Below, piece by piece: positions 5,639 to 13,532 of a stretch of 64,000 nt of DNA. Position 1 is the first letter of the stretch. Every line of letters starts with the position of its first letter. Made by a program: the position numbers and the translations under genes. The DNA comes from a virus, in the IMG/VR virus record IMGVR_UViG_3300032307_000622, positions 52,303 to 116,302 of that record, one strand, 5' to 3'. The notes beneath the pieces were generated by a model that worked only from the letters and a program-made list of their open reading frames with translations, did no database searches and was not told where the DNA came from.

Positions 5639-8542
5639 ATGGCAACAGTAAACAAGAATTTTAAGGTCAAGCATGGCTTGGTCGTTGAAGGTACCACAGG
5701 TACCATTGCTGGTGAGGACATCCTTACCAAAAAGCAAGAAGATATTGATTATATTATTGATCAAGTTGGTGGCTCTGGTGTTCCTACTAATACCCCAAAT
5801 ACCCTAGTCCTTCGTGATGAAAACGGAGACTTCGCTGCTAACGATATTACAGCAAATGAAATTAGCATTGGCTCAATAGGTCGCATTTACGATGACGGTG
5901 GCGACATGGTCATTGACAATCTTGATGGCAACGATGTTACGATTAATGCTGATGATATTAGACTTAATGCACAAGATGATGTTCGTGTCAGTGCAAACGA
6001 TTTAGTTCAGCTTACATCTAATAATGGAGACATTGAGCTGGTTGCAAATGGCAATGTCTACATTGGGACTGACAATAGTCCAGAATATGTGGTAGTTGCC
6101 AAGGGAACACTTGACAGCCACATTGGTGATGTAACTGTTGACGGCACTGCAGGAAACACTGTAACTGACAGAATTGCTACTGCTAAGCAGGAAGCTATTG
6201 ATGCTGGTTCTTCAGACGTAACCACTCACTCAAACCTTACAACTGGAGTTCACGGTGTAACTGGTGATGTTGTTGGAACAACTGACACTCAGACACTTAC
6301 AAACAAGACTCTTGGTTCTGGAACTAATCTTTCTGTAAACCTAGACATGAACGGTAACAAGATTGAAGATCTTGGAACACCTACTGCTGGTACAGATGCT
6401 ACAACTAAGAACTATGTAGACGATGGAGATACCGCAACTCTTGGTTCCGCCAACTCCTACACAGATGACGAAATTACTGCACTAGACACTTCTCTAAAGG
6501 CTTATGCAGACCAGGCAGAGTCAGATGCAATTAGCTCAGCAGCTTCAGCTGCAGCAGCTCTATATGCACCACTTGCTGGAGCAACCTTTACTGGTGATGT
6601 TATCCTTCCTGGAGACCCTACCCAGGCTCTAGGTGCAGCTACAAAGCAGTACGTAGACGCAGTTGCAGAAGGACTACACGTTCACGCATCTACAGTTGCA
6701 GCTACTACCGCAAACGTGGATCTTGCAACAGGTGGATTGCTAACAATTGATGGCGTAGGTCTTAATGAAGACGAGCGTGTTCTTGTTAAGAATCAGTCAA
6801 ATGCAACTCAGAACGGTATCTACCTAGCCAAGCCTGGTGCTTGGGTACGTGCAGATGACTACAACTCTGCTGCAGAAATTCAGGGTGGTGACTTTACCTT
6901 CGTAACTGGCGGTAACACTTACGCAAATACTGGATGGGTTCAGACAAATGTTGTAACAACTCTAGGAACATCCACAATTAACTTCGACCAGTTCTCTGGT
7001 GCTGGAGAATATGTTGCAGGTACTGGTCTAACTCTAAATGGAAACTCATTCGCTATTGATGATACCGTTACAGCTACCAAGTCTTACGTAGATGGCGAAA
7101 TTTCAGACCTAGACGCTGCTGCTCAAGGCTATGCAGATGATGCAGAGGTTGATGCAAAAGCGTACACTGATCAGCGTGAAAGTGCAATCACAACTGCTTA
7201 CCAAGGTTATGCAGATAACGCAGAAGCTGATGCAAAGCTTTACACAGATCAGGAAATTTCTGCTCTAAACACTGATGACATTGAAGAAGGTCTTACCAAC
7301 GAATACTTCACAGATGCTCGTGCGAAAGGATCTGCTGCAGATCTTTTGGTAAATGCTAATAAGACAAACATTACCATTACTGGAAACGAAGATGGTCTAA
7401 CCATTACTGCAGAAAATGGTGTTGCTCAGTCTACCACAGACGATTTGACTGAAGGATCAGCAAACCTATACTTCACAGATGCTCGTGCTCAGGCTGCAGT
7501 TGCAGGAGATATAACTACTGCAATAAACGCTCTTGACACTGATGCTATTGAAGAGGGCGTAGGCAATCTTTACTTTACAGATCAGCGAGCACTTACTGCT
7601 ACATCTTCAGCATATGACCCAGCAGGTTCTGCTCAGGGTGCTTATGACAATGCAGTGTCTTACACAAACACAACGCTTGAAAATTACACTCCAACAAACT
7701 CGCTAGATTCAGTAGTTGATAATTTTGGATTCCTCAAGCAAGAAGATCTTACAGGCTATGCAACAGAAACCTATGCTAATAATGCTGCAAATACAGCACA
7801 GCAAAATGCAGAAAGCTATGCAGATTCCAAGATCAGTGATTCCTCATCTGCCTCAGACAAGGTTTGGTCCGCATACAAGACAAGCACTGAGATTAGTCTT
7901 GCTCAGGCAGCTGCAGAGCTACACGCAGATAACGCAATTGCTGCTCTCGTAGATGCTGCACCATCAACTCTAGACACTCTAAATGAGTTGGCTGCAGCAC
8001 TTCAGGATAACCCAGACATCATTTCTGACCTTCAGGATATTGCTGCTGGAAAGCAGGATACACTAACTGCTGGAGCAAACATTGACATTACAGGGGCAAC
8101 AATCTCTGTAACTGGTCTAGACACTAACGATGTTTCTGAGGGTACAAACCTGTACTTTACAGACCAGAGAGCAATTGATGCAGTTCAGAATACAACTCCA
8201 GTCTTCTCAGCAGTTGATATTGATTCAGTTGCTAAGCAGGTTGCAGCAAGTCTTGAAGCATCAACAGCAGGACTTCAGGTAGCATATGCCTGGAACAAGT
8301 CAGAATATCGTTCAGCAGAATTCCTTGTAAAGGTTGAAACCTTGACAAACTCTGAAATTTCAAAGATTCTTCTGACACTTGATTCTTCAGACAACATTGC
8401 AATTACTGAATATGGAATTGTTGGAACAAATGGCTCAATGTCATCTGTTTCAGCAGGTATCTCAGGATCAGATGTACAACTTGAGGTAACAACCACTAAC
8501 AATAACTCAGTAGTTACTGTTATGGGAACTCTACTAGCATAA
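5639..8542 (+). CDS. Large tail fibre protein
   Basis: 967 residues, with AGGAG ahead of the ATG. N-terminus NKNFKVKHGLVVEG is shared with the protein at 8561. Visible modules: HSNLTTGVHGVTGDVVG, TDTQTLTNKTL, repeated 'TKNYVD' / 'TKQYVD' turns, LLTIDGVGLNEDERVLVKN-type module near 360-385, and four EG-x-x-N-(L/E)-YFTD-x-RA repeats from ~550 to ~845. A C-terminal beta domain is shared with the protein at 5175. The composition is typical of long trimeric fibres. No chaperone or enzymatic motif seen. Confidence 0.85.
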   Translation: MATVNKNFKVKHGLVVEGTTGTIAGEDILTKKQEDIDYIIDQVGGSGVPTNTPNTLVLRDENGDFAANDITANEISIGSIGRIYDDGGDMVIDNLDGNDVTINADDIRLNAQDDVRVSANDLVQLTSNNGDIELVANGNVYIGTDNSPEYVVVAKGTLDSHIGDVTVDGTAGNTVTDRIATAKQEAIDAGSSDVTTHSNLTTGVHGVTGDVVGTTDTQTLTNKTLGSGTNLSVNLDMNGNKIEDLGTPTAGTDATTKNYVDDGDTATLGSANSYTDDEITALDTSLKAYADQAESDAISSAASAAAALYAPLAGATFTGDVILPGDPTQALGAATKQYVDAVAEGLHVHASTVAATTANVDLATGGLLTIDGVGLNEDERVLVKNQSNATQNGIYLAKPGAWVRADDYNSAAEIQGGDFTFVTGGNTYANTGWVQTNVVTTLGTSTINFDQFSGAGEYVAGTGLTLNGNSFAIDDTVTATKSYVDGEISDLDAAAQGYADDAEVDAKAYTDQRESAITTAYQGYADNAEADAKLYTDQEISALNTDDIEEGLTNEYFTDARAKGSAADLLVNANKTNITITGNEDGLTITAENGVAQSTTDDLTEGSANLYFTDARAQAAVAGDITTAINALDTDAIEEGVGNLYFTDQRALTATSSAYDPAGSAQGAYDNAVSYTNTTLENYTPTNSLDSVVDNFGFLKQEDLTGYATETYANNAANTAQQNAESYADSKISDSSSASDKVWSAYKTSTEISLAQAAAELHADNAIAALVDAAPSTLDTLNELAAALQDNPDIISDLQDIAAGKQDTLTAGANIDITGATISVTGLDTNDVSEGTNLYFTDQRAIDAVQNTTPVFSAVDIDSVAKQVAASLEASTAGLQVAYAWNKSEYRSAEFLVKVETLTNSEISKILLTLDSSDNIAITEYGIVGTNGSMSSVSAGISGSDVQLEVTTTNNNSVVTVMGTLLA
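7282..8171 (+). repeat. Four YFTDxRA repeats in the fibre gene
   Basis: Near-identical coding units for E-G-x-x-N-(E/L)-Y-F-T-D-(A/Q)-R-A occur at about 7282-7323, 7450-7488, 7552-7590 and 8137-8171. They are separated by helical or Ala-rich spacers, and probably mark repeated shaft modules of the fibre. Confidence 0.8.
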
Positions 8543-8560
8543 TAAGGCAAAGGTGATAAA

Positions 8561-9022
8561 GTGACTGTAGAAAATAAAGACTTTAAAGTCAAGCATGGTC
8601 TTCAGGTTGCTAACGGCGGTATATTTGGTGCTGCAGTTGTGGTTGGTACTCCAACAGAAAATACACACGCTGCAACTAAAGAATATGTAGACTCTGTAGC
8701 AGCAGCTCCACTTGTCCCAATTGAGTCAGATGCCCCAGAGGCTCCAATAGATGGACAGATGTATTTTGATGCAGAATCAAAGAGATTAGCAATCTATCAT
8801 GATGGAGTTTGGACAACACTTGCAACATTGGCAGATGCCGCAGAGTTGCCACAACACATTCACGATACAGCAATTGGCGGTACTGGTTTAATCGTAAGTA
8901 CTTTCGTAGATGCTGGGTTTTATAACGATTCTTCTTCTACACCAGTAGATGCAGGATACTATAACACATCGTCTTGGAATGAGACTTGGGATGGCGGACT
9001 AGCTATCGACAACTTTAACTAA
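8561..9022 (+). CDS. Short fibre protein, paralogous N-terminus
   Basis: 153 residues, from GTG with AAGGTGA 4 bases upstream. Its first residues (ENKDFKVKHGLQVANG) repeat the N-terminus of the large fibre before it, and THAATKEYVDSVA is a shared fibre turn. The stretch DAPEAPIDGQMYFDAESKRLAIYHDGVW is typical of fibre head-binding domains (G-x-x-Y-F-D...L-x-I-Y-x-G-x-W). The C-terminus has two degenerate repeats (VDAGFYN, VDAGYYN). Probably a second, shorter fibre made with the large one. Confidence 0.75.
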   Translation: MTVENKDFKVKHGLQVANGGIFGAAVVVGTPTENTHAATKEYVDSVAAAPLVPIESDAPEAPIDGQMYFDAESKRLAIYHDGVWTTLATLADAAELPQHIHDTAIGGTGLIVSTFVDAGFYNDSSSTPVDAGYYNTSSWNETWDGGLAIDNFN

Positions 9023-9038
9023 TTCATAATAAAATAGA

Positions 9039-9054
9039 TGATATAATTATGAAT
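9039..9054 (+). promoter_or_regulatory. Extended -10 promoter TGATATAAT with leader
   Basis: TGATATAAT at 9039-9047 sits in the 71-base gap before the 523-residue fibre. The predicted start is near 9054, giving a ~40-base leader with an AGAGGAGA ribosome-binding site before the ATG at 9094. Confidence 0.55.
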
Positions 9055-9093
9055 AGAACACTTGGGTAAACCCCACTTAGAGGAGATATAGAC

Positions 9094-10665
9094 ATGGCAA
9101 CAAGAATGCAACAGCGACGAGGCACTGAGGCTCAGTGGACCTCTGCAGACCCAATCCTGGCTTCTGGAGAAATTGGTTTTGAGTCCGATACTGGTCAGTT
9201 TAAGATTGGTGATGGTATCAATCACTGGTCAGACCTATCCTACTTCAAGGATCTTAGCGATCTTGGTGGAACCCTAGATGATTATGTTCCACTAACTCAA
9301 AAAGGTTCAGACAATGGAGTTGCCACACTAGATGGCAATGGGTATGTTCCAGTTGACCAGCTTGGCAATGTTATTGGAGATGCTCCACAAATCTTGGATA
9401 CACTAGGAGAAATTGCTAGTGCTGTTAATGATGCAAATGGAATTGTGTCAAGCAAAATTGAAATTGCCATTGGAGAAGAAGCTACCGCTAGGGACACTGC
9501 AATAGACACTGCAGTTCAGACTCTAACTGGACTTATTAATGATGAAGAAAATGCTAGAATAGATGCAATTCACGACGAAGCTGATGCAAGAGCAGAGGCA
9601 ATCTCTAGTGCAATCGGAACCCACTCTAGCGACACTACAAACGTTCACGGTATCGCAGACACATCTTTGCTTGTTACAACAACAACTGCACAGGGCTATG
9701 TTTCCACTCACAATTCTGAGACTGAAAACGTGCACGGCATTGCAAGTACCGCAGACCTAGTAACAAAGTCTGCAACTCAATCTCTATCAAACAAGACCAT
9801 TAACACCGCAGACAATGACATCACAGTTGTAGCTGCAGACATTAGCGATGTTACTGCCTCTGCTGCAGAGCTTAATGTTCTTGACGGAATCACCGCCTCA
9901 ACTACAGAACTAAACTATGTAGACGGAGTGACATCTGCCATCCAGACTCAGCTAAATGCCAAGGCACCCATAGCTGACCCAACATTTACAGGAACTACCA
10001 CTACAGCAAATCTTTCTATTACTGGAAACCTTACTGTTGGCGGAACAACCACAACTGTTAATGCAACAGACTTGAGCATATCAGACCCACTAATTTACAT
10101 GTCTAGCGGAGCCTGGACAACAGATATCGTAGACGTAGGATTCCTTGCTGCTACAGGTGAAGTTGGAGGAACTGAGCAAGACCACAAGCACTCTGGATTG
10201 TTCCGTGACGTAAGTGATAACAAGAAATGGAAGCTTGTTTCGAATGTTCCACACCCAGTATCAAATACTGTAGACCTGACAAACGCTGCATACGACACCC
10301 TCAGATTGGGTGCGGTTGAGTTCTCTGATGGTGTACAGGTTAAGCAGGGTGTTCCATCCCTTACTGAAATTAACCAGAAGACATCTGCTTACACAACTGT
10401 TCTAACAGACCGTGATAAGCTTGTAGAGATTAATTCATCTTCTGGTGTAACTGTTACAATTCCTACAAACTCATCTGTGGCCTATCCAGTCGGAACATCA
10501 TTTGATATTCTGCAAACTGGAACTGGGCAGGTAACAATTGCTGGTGCAGGTGGCGTAACTGTAAATGCAACACCTGGACTAAAGCTACGTACTCAGTGGT
10601 CATCTGCCACCCTATTTAAGAGGGCAGAAAACACCTGGGTTGTCTTTGGAGACCTTTCAGCATAA
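9094..10665 (+). CDS. Tail fibre with tropism-determinant-like N-terminus
   Basis: 523 residues. The N-terminus (QQRRGTEAQWTSADPILASGE... then T-G-x-F-K-I-G-D-G) is the motif seen at the start of many phage receptor-binding proteins, as in the Bordetella phage major tropism determinant. Downstream are two (T)NVHGIA repeats, AELNVLDGITAS / TELNYVDGVTS repeats, a P-T-F-T-G-T turn, and a domain with VGFLAATG...HKHSGLFRDVSD. The C-terminal tip matches the partial protein at bases 1-149. Role in host recognition inferred. Confidence 0.85.
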   Translation: MATRMQQRRGTEAQWTSADPILASGEIGFESDTGQFKIGDGINHWSDLSYFKDLSDLGGTLDDYVPLTQKGSDNGVATLDGNGYVPVDQLGNVIGDAPQILDTLGEIASAVNDANGIVSSKIEIAIGEEATARDTAIDTAVQTLTGLINDEENARIDAIHDEADARAEAISSAIGTHSSDTTNVHGIADTSLLVTTTTAQGYVSTHNSETENVHGIASTADLVTKSATQSLSNKTINTADNDITVVAADISDVTASAAELNVLDGITASTTELNYVDGVTSAIQTQLNAKAPIADPTFTGTTTTANLSITGNLTVGGTTTTVNATDLSISDPLIYMSSGAWTTDIVDVGFLAATGEVGGTEQDHKHSGLFRDVSDNKKWKLVSNVPHPVSNTVDLTNAAYDTLRLGAVEFSDGVQVKQGVPSLTEINQKTSAYTTVLTDRDKLVEINSSSGVTVTIPTNSSVAYPVGTSFDILQTGTGQVTIAGAGGVTVNATPGLKLRTQWSSATLFKRAENTWVVFGDLSA

Positions 10666-10688
10666 TTAAAGAATTAAGGAGAATATAA

Positions 10689-11414
10689 ATGGCAGCAAAT
10701 AAAAGAGCAGGAAAGAAGTCTCTTGCACAAAATGATTATCTGGCTCCAGCAGCCCCATTAATTGGGACTGCGGAAGATACTGGAAGCGGTAGATCTTTTA
10801 ATGATGCCAAGGTTCTTGTAACATTTACTCCTCAGGGACCAAATGATGCTACTTCGTTCACAGTAACATCTTCTCCAGGAGGATATACTGCAACAGATTC
10901 ATCCTCTCCAGTTATTCTTACTGGGCTTCAGTCAGGAGTATCCTATACATTTACAGTAACAGCAACTAATTCTTATGGAACTTCTGCTCCATCTGCAGCT
11001 ACCTCTGCAATTACAGCAACAACTGTTCCTGCTGCCGTAGGTACGCCATCAGTTAGCTCCCCATCAGCTGGTATTGACAGAGTTAGTTGGGACGCTCCTG
11101 CAAATGGTGGAAAAGCTATTTCTAGCTATTACTGGTATTCCTCTGATGGAAAGTCTGGAACGACATCTTCAACAACAGTAGATGTTAGCCAGGAGCAGGG
11201 AACATCTCAGACATACCAGGTTTATGCAACGAATGCTAATGGAAATGGAGCATCGTCTCCAAGCTCAGCTTCAGTCACCACAACCTTCTCCTTTGCACCT
11301 TTTGGTGCGTTTGGATTCTCACCATTTGGATTCTCTCCATTCGGCTTCTCGCCCTTTGGCTTCTCTCCATTTGGGTTTGCTCCAAACTGGTATGGCTGTG
11401 CTGGCTGGTGCTAA
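10689..11414 (+). CDS. Fibronectin type III tail protein with FGFSP repeats
   Basis: 241 residues, with AAGGAGA before the ATG. Two FN3-like domains are visible. One at ~30-115 has the ...GLQSGVSYTFTVTATNSYGTSAPS signature; the second at ~118-200 has VSWDAPANGGKAISSYYW and YQVYATNANGNGASSPS. A tail of five FGF(S/A)P repeats follows, then a short Cys-containing end (NWYGCAGWC). FN3 domains are frequent in phage tail proteins and may aid weak carbohydrate binding. The repeat tail resembles aromatic tails in other phage virion proteins, of unknown role. Confidence 0.8.
   Translation: MAANKRAGKKSLAQNDYLAPAAPLIGTAEDTGSGRSFNDAKVLVTFTPQGPNDATSFTVTSSPGGYTATDSSSPVILTGLQSGVSYTFTVTATNSYGTSAPSAATSAITATTVPAAVGTPSVSSPSAGIDRVSWDAPANGGKAISSYYWYSSDGKSGTTSSTTVDVSQEQGTSQTYQVYATNANGNGASSPSSASVTTTFSFAPFGAFGFSPFGFSPFGFSPFGFSPFGFAPNWYGCAGWC
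11310..11384 (+). repeat. Five 15-base units encoding F-G-F-(S/A)-P
   Basis: Five consecutive 15-base units encode Phe-Gly-Phe-Ser/Ala-Pro. They differ mainly at synonymous third positions, which suggests that the peptide rather than the DNA repeat is selected. Confidence 0.85.
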
Positions 11415-11418
11415 AAAA

Positions 11419-11454
11419 TTGCAACAAAATCTCCTATAGTGTATAATAAAATAT
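11419..11454 (+). promoter_or_regulatory. Promoter TTGCAA-N17-TATAAT
   Basis: TTGCAA at 11419-11424, 17 bases, then TATAAT at 11442-11447 form a good sigma70-type promoter. The start is predicted near 11454, a ~20-base leader with AGGAG at 11461-11465 before the oxygenase gene at 11474. Confidence 0.7.
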
Positions 11455-11473
11455 ATCGTTAGGAGATTTTATT

Positions 11474-12133
11474 ATGGACACCATGTCCCCACTAAAAAGT
11501 GTAAGCCAATCAACACAACCACATCGCTTTTTTGAAGCTTTTTTGGATAATGACCTTGAAAAGTTAAAAACAGAGCTAATTGATAGGTACGAAAAGATTA
11601 GACGAGCAGAGGTCTCTGGGGTAGGAGATCTAAGAGAAGACGAGCTTTGGAAATCTTCCAATAGTGTCTCTACAATGAAATGGAGAGAATATAACGTCTT
11701 CCAGTTTCACATTGATGGGGTTCGCAAACTATATAACGCAGTTTCCCAAATGGTCAAAGATGCCTGTGCCCACTACGATCTAGATTTTCAAAAAGAGCAG
11801 TTTATGCTTCAGGGATGGTTTAACATTAATGAGGCACACAATGGAAAGCTAGACTGGCATGATCACGGAGGCAGCGGTGCTCCAAATTTCCATGGATATT
11901 ATTCAGTTTCTGCAGAACCATCAACAACTCACTACATTGTTTTTGGAACAGAAGTAGAAAACAACAATAAAAACAATCGTGCAATTCTCTCTGAGATGGG
12001 CCACCCTCATGCTATGGGGGACTGGGATTGGTCAGGACCTAGAATTACCATCGCATATGACGTAATACCACTAAGAAGCCTGCAGACTCCAGTAGGCATG
12101 ACACAGGAGCAGCATTGGATACCTCTAAACTAA
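11474..12133 (+). CDS. 2OG/Fe(II) oxygenase-like protein, HDH type (copy 1)
   Basis: 219 residues. N-terminal helical region (HRFFEAFLDNDLEKLK), then a DSBH-like half. W-H-D-H at 128-131 is followed by G-G-S-G-A and H-G-Y-Y, then GHPH at 176-179, and R190 in RITIAYD. This fits the 2OG oxygenase branch with a W-H-x-H motif, a distal His and an R-I-x-I-A-Y/F end. A close paralogue follows immediately and overlaps it by 19 bases. Substrate unknown. It has its own promoter. Confidence 0.65.
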   Translation: MDTMSPLKSVSQSTQPHRFFEAFLDNDLEKLKTELIDRYEKIRRAEVSGVGDLREDELWKSSNSVSTMKWREYNVFQFHIDGVRKLYNAVSQMVKDACAHYDLDFQKEQFMLQGWFNINEAHNGKLDWHDHGGSGAPNFHGYYSVSAEPSTTHYIVFGTEVENNNKNNRAILSEMGHPHAMGDWDWSGPRITIAYDVIPLRSLQTPVGMTQEQHWIPLN

Positions 12134-12768
12134 TTAGTCCAAAGCCACCACACAAGTTCTTTGACAGGTTCTTAGATAATGACCTAGATGATATGTACTC
12201 TTATCTTTATCTAAAGGCACAAGACTTAGTTGCTGGCAAAATTGGGAACGTCCCACAAGAAATTTTGTCAAAGTTTAATATCTATAATGGTGCACCAACA
12301 CAGCTAGGTGACTACTACAATATATTTACGTGGGATCATCCAGGAATAAAGAAGCTCAAGGATGCCTTAGCTGACACAATTCAAGAAGCCTGTGAGTATT
12401 ACGGAATTGACTATGCTAAGGAAAACTATTTTATTAATGGATGGTTTAATTTAGACTTTAAAACTGAGGGTGAGGGAGCTGGAGTTTCCCCACTTAAACA
12501 TCCAGAACACTATCACGACCACGCAGGTGGAACTGGAATTCCAGTATTCCATGGATATTACTGTGTAAACGCTGAGCCATCCTCAACCTTTTATAAAATA
12601 AAAGATACTGACACTGTTTTTGAAAATATTAATAAAAACAATAGATTAGTTGTTTCAGAAACTGGACATCCTCACGGCCGTGATGACTGGTTTGATGACA
12701 GATACAGGATTACAATTGCATACGATATTGCAAGCGAACCAATAATAAGAAATGGAGTTAAGCTTTGA
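12115..12768 (+). CDS. 2OG/Fe(II) oxygenase-like protein, HDH type (copy 2)
   Basis: 217 residues from a TTG start with AGGAG 5 bases upstream, inside the end of copy 1. It shares with copy 1 the N-terminal FFDRFLDNDLDD stretch, the central G-W-F-N, H-Y-H-D-H with G-G-T-G and H-G-Y-Y, NNKNN-like turn (NINKNNR), GHPH, and RITIAYD. It has an insertion of about 10 residues before the HDH motif. The two arose by tandem duplication. All candidate metal ligands are kept, so both may be active. Confidence 0.65.
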   Translation: MDTSKLISPKPPHKFFDRFLDNDLDDMYSYLYLKAQDLVAGKIGNVPQEILSKFNIYNGAPTQLGDYYNIFTWDHPGIKKLKDALADTIQEACEYYGIDYAKENYFINGWFNLDFKTEGEGAGVSPLKHPEHYHDHAGGTGIPVFHGYYCVNAEPSSTFYKIKDTDTVFENINKNNRLVVSETGHPHGRDDWFDDRYRITIAYDIASEPIIRNGVKL

Positions 12769-12902
12769 AAAAAGTAATATGTTTAATCATTGGGCATAAT
12801 CTACAGTCTAGCCAATGTCCAGTAACGAAGGCAAAGCTTTCATCCTGCAGTCGTTGCGGTATGGGGCAGGGCAAATCACACTCATCTATGAGTTTTAGCT
12901 AA
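12765..12902 (+). CDS. Small zinc-ribbon protein, DUF1660-like
   Basis: 45 residues from TTG with GGAG 7 bases upstream. The start codon overlaps the preceding TGA (TTGA). The sequence has K-x-I-C-L-I-I-G-H near the N-terminus, a C-P-V in the middle and C-S-R-C-G towards the end, the order found in small phage proteins with K-x-x-C-x-x-x-G-H...C-x-R-C-G. One zinc site is likely. The function is unknown. Coupling to the oxygenase copy 2 suggests co-expression. Confidence 0.6.
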   Translation: MKKVICLIIGHNLQSSQCPVTKAKLSSCSRCGMGQGKSHSSMSFS

Positions 12903-12913
12903 TTGGACTATTT

Positions 12914-13513
12914 ATGGAAATTGTAAAAGGCTTTTTATCAAGAGAAGACGTTGAGGTTGTTGCTAACTACATAGCAACTATAAAGTTTAATACCAAAGAC
13001 GAACATGTTCCACTACACGATAAGCTATATACAGAATATAATGCTCAGTTTGACCTTCACACACGTGGAGAAATGCCAGACTATATACTACAAATATTTT
13101 CCAAATATTCAAAAGCATTTTATGAAATTATAGAGTCTAGATTTCCAGGAGAATACCTTCCACCAATGTTTTCAAAGCACTATATTGCTAGGTACATGGT
13201 TGGTGCAGAAACTGGGCCACAGTTCGATAATACAAAGCCAAAAGGGACCTACAAGTCAATTATTTTTTGGAATAACGACTTCGATGGCGGCAACCTTGTA
13301 TTTCCTAAATTAGAAAAGACAGTAAAGCCAGAACCTGGCGATCTAGTCTTTTTTGAAGAGGGTGAAGAAAACATGTGTGCAATTACAAAAATTCTATCAA
13401 AGCCATTGTATTTTTCAGAAGCCTGGATTGGTAAAAAGGGACAGCTTTGGATGCCCAGTAACGAACCGTATGAGAAGGTTCAGTGGGATAACTGGGAAAT
13501 AAAAGGCTTTTAG
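12914..13513 (+). CDS. Degenerate 2OG oxygenase-fold protein
   Basis: 199 residues aligning by eye with the P4H-like protein at 1469: the IARYMVGAETGPQFDN segment, then IIFWNNDFDGGNLVFP and a PGDLVFF stretch before the last strand. However, the first metal motif H-x-D reads Q103-F-D105, and the distal His region reads E-N-M-C-A with no His. Two of three iron ligands are therefore missing, so it is probably non-catalytic, perhaps a binding or structural DSBH domain. It follows the small zinc protein by 11 bases and precedes the lectin-like tail gene. Confidence 0.65.
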   Translation: MEIVKGFLSREDVEVVANYIATIKFNTKDEHVPLHDKLYTEYNAQFDLHTRGEMPDYILQIFSKYSKAFYEIIESRFPGEYLPPMFSKHYIARYMVGAETGPQFDNTKPKGTYKSIIFWNNDFDGGNLVFPKLEKTVKPEPGDLVFFEEGEENMCAITKILSKPLYFSEAWIGKKGQLWMPSNEPYEKVQWDNWEIKGF

Positions 13514-13532
13514 TATGATAAAATAGACTACA

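Noticed and set aside
9049-9069. Six-codon leader ORF (MNRTLG) before the 523-residue fibre
   Set aside because: Its ATG overlaps the -10 box and would precede the predicted transcription start, so it is probably not translated.
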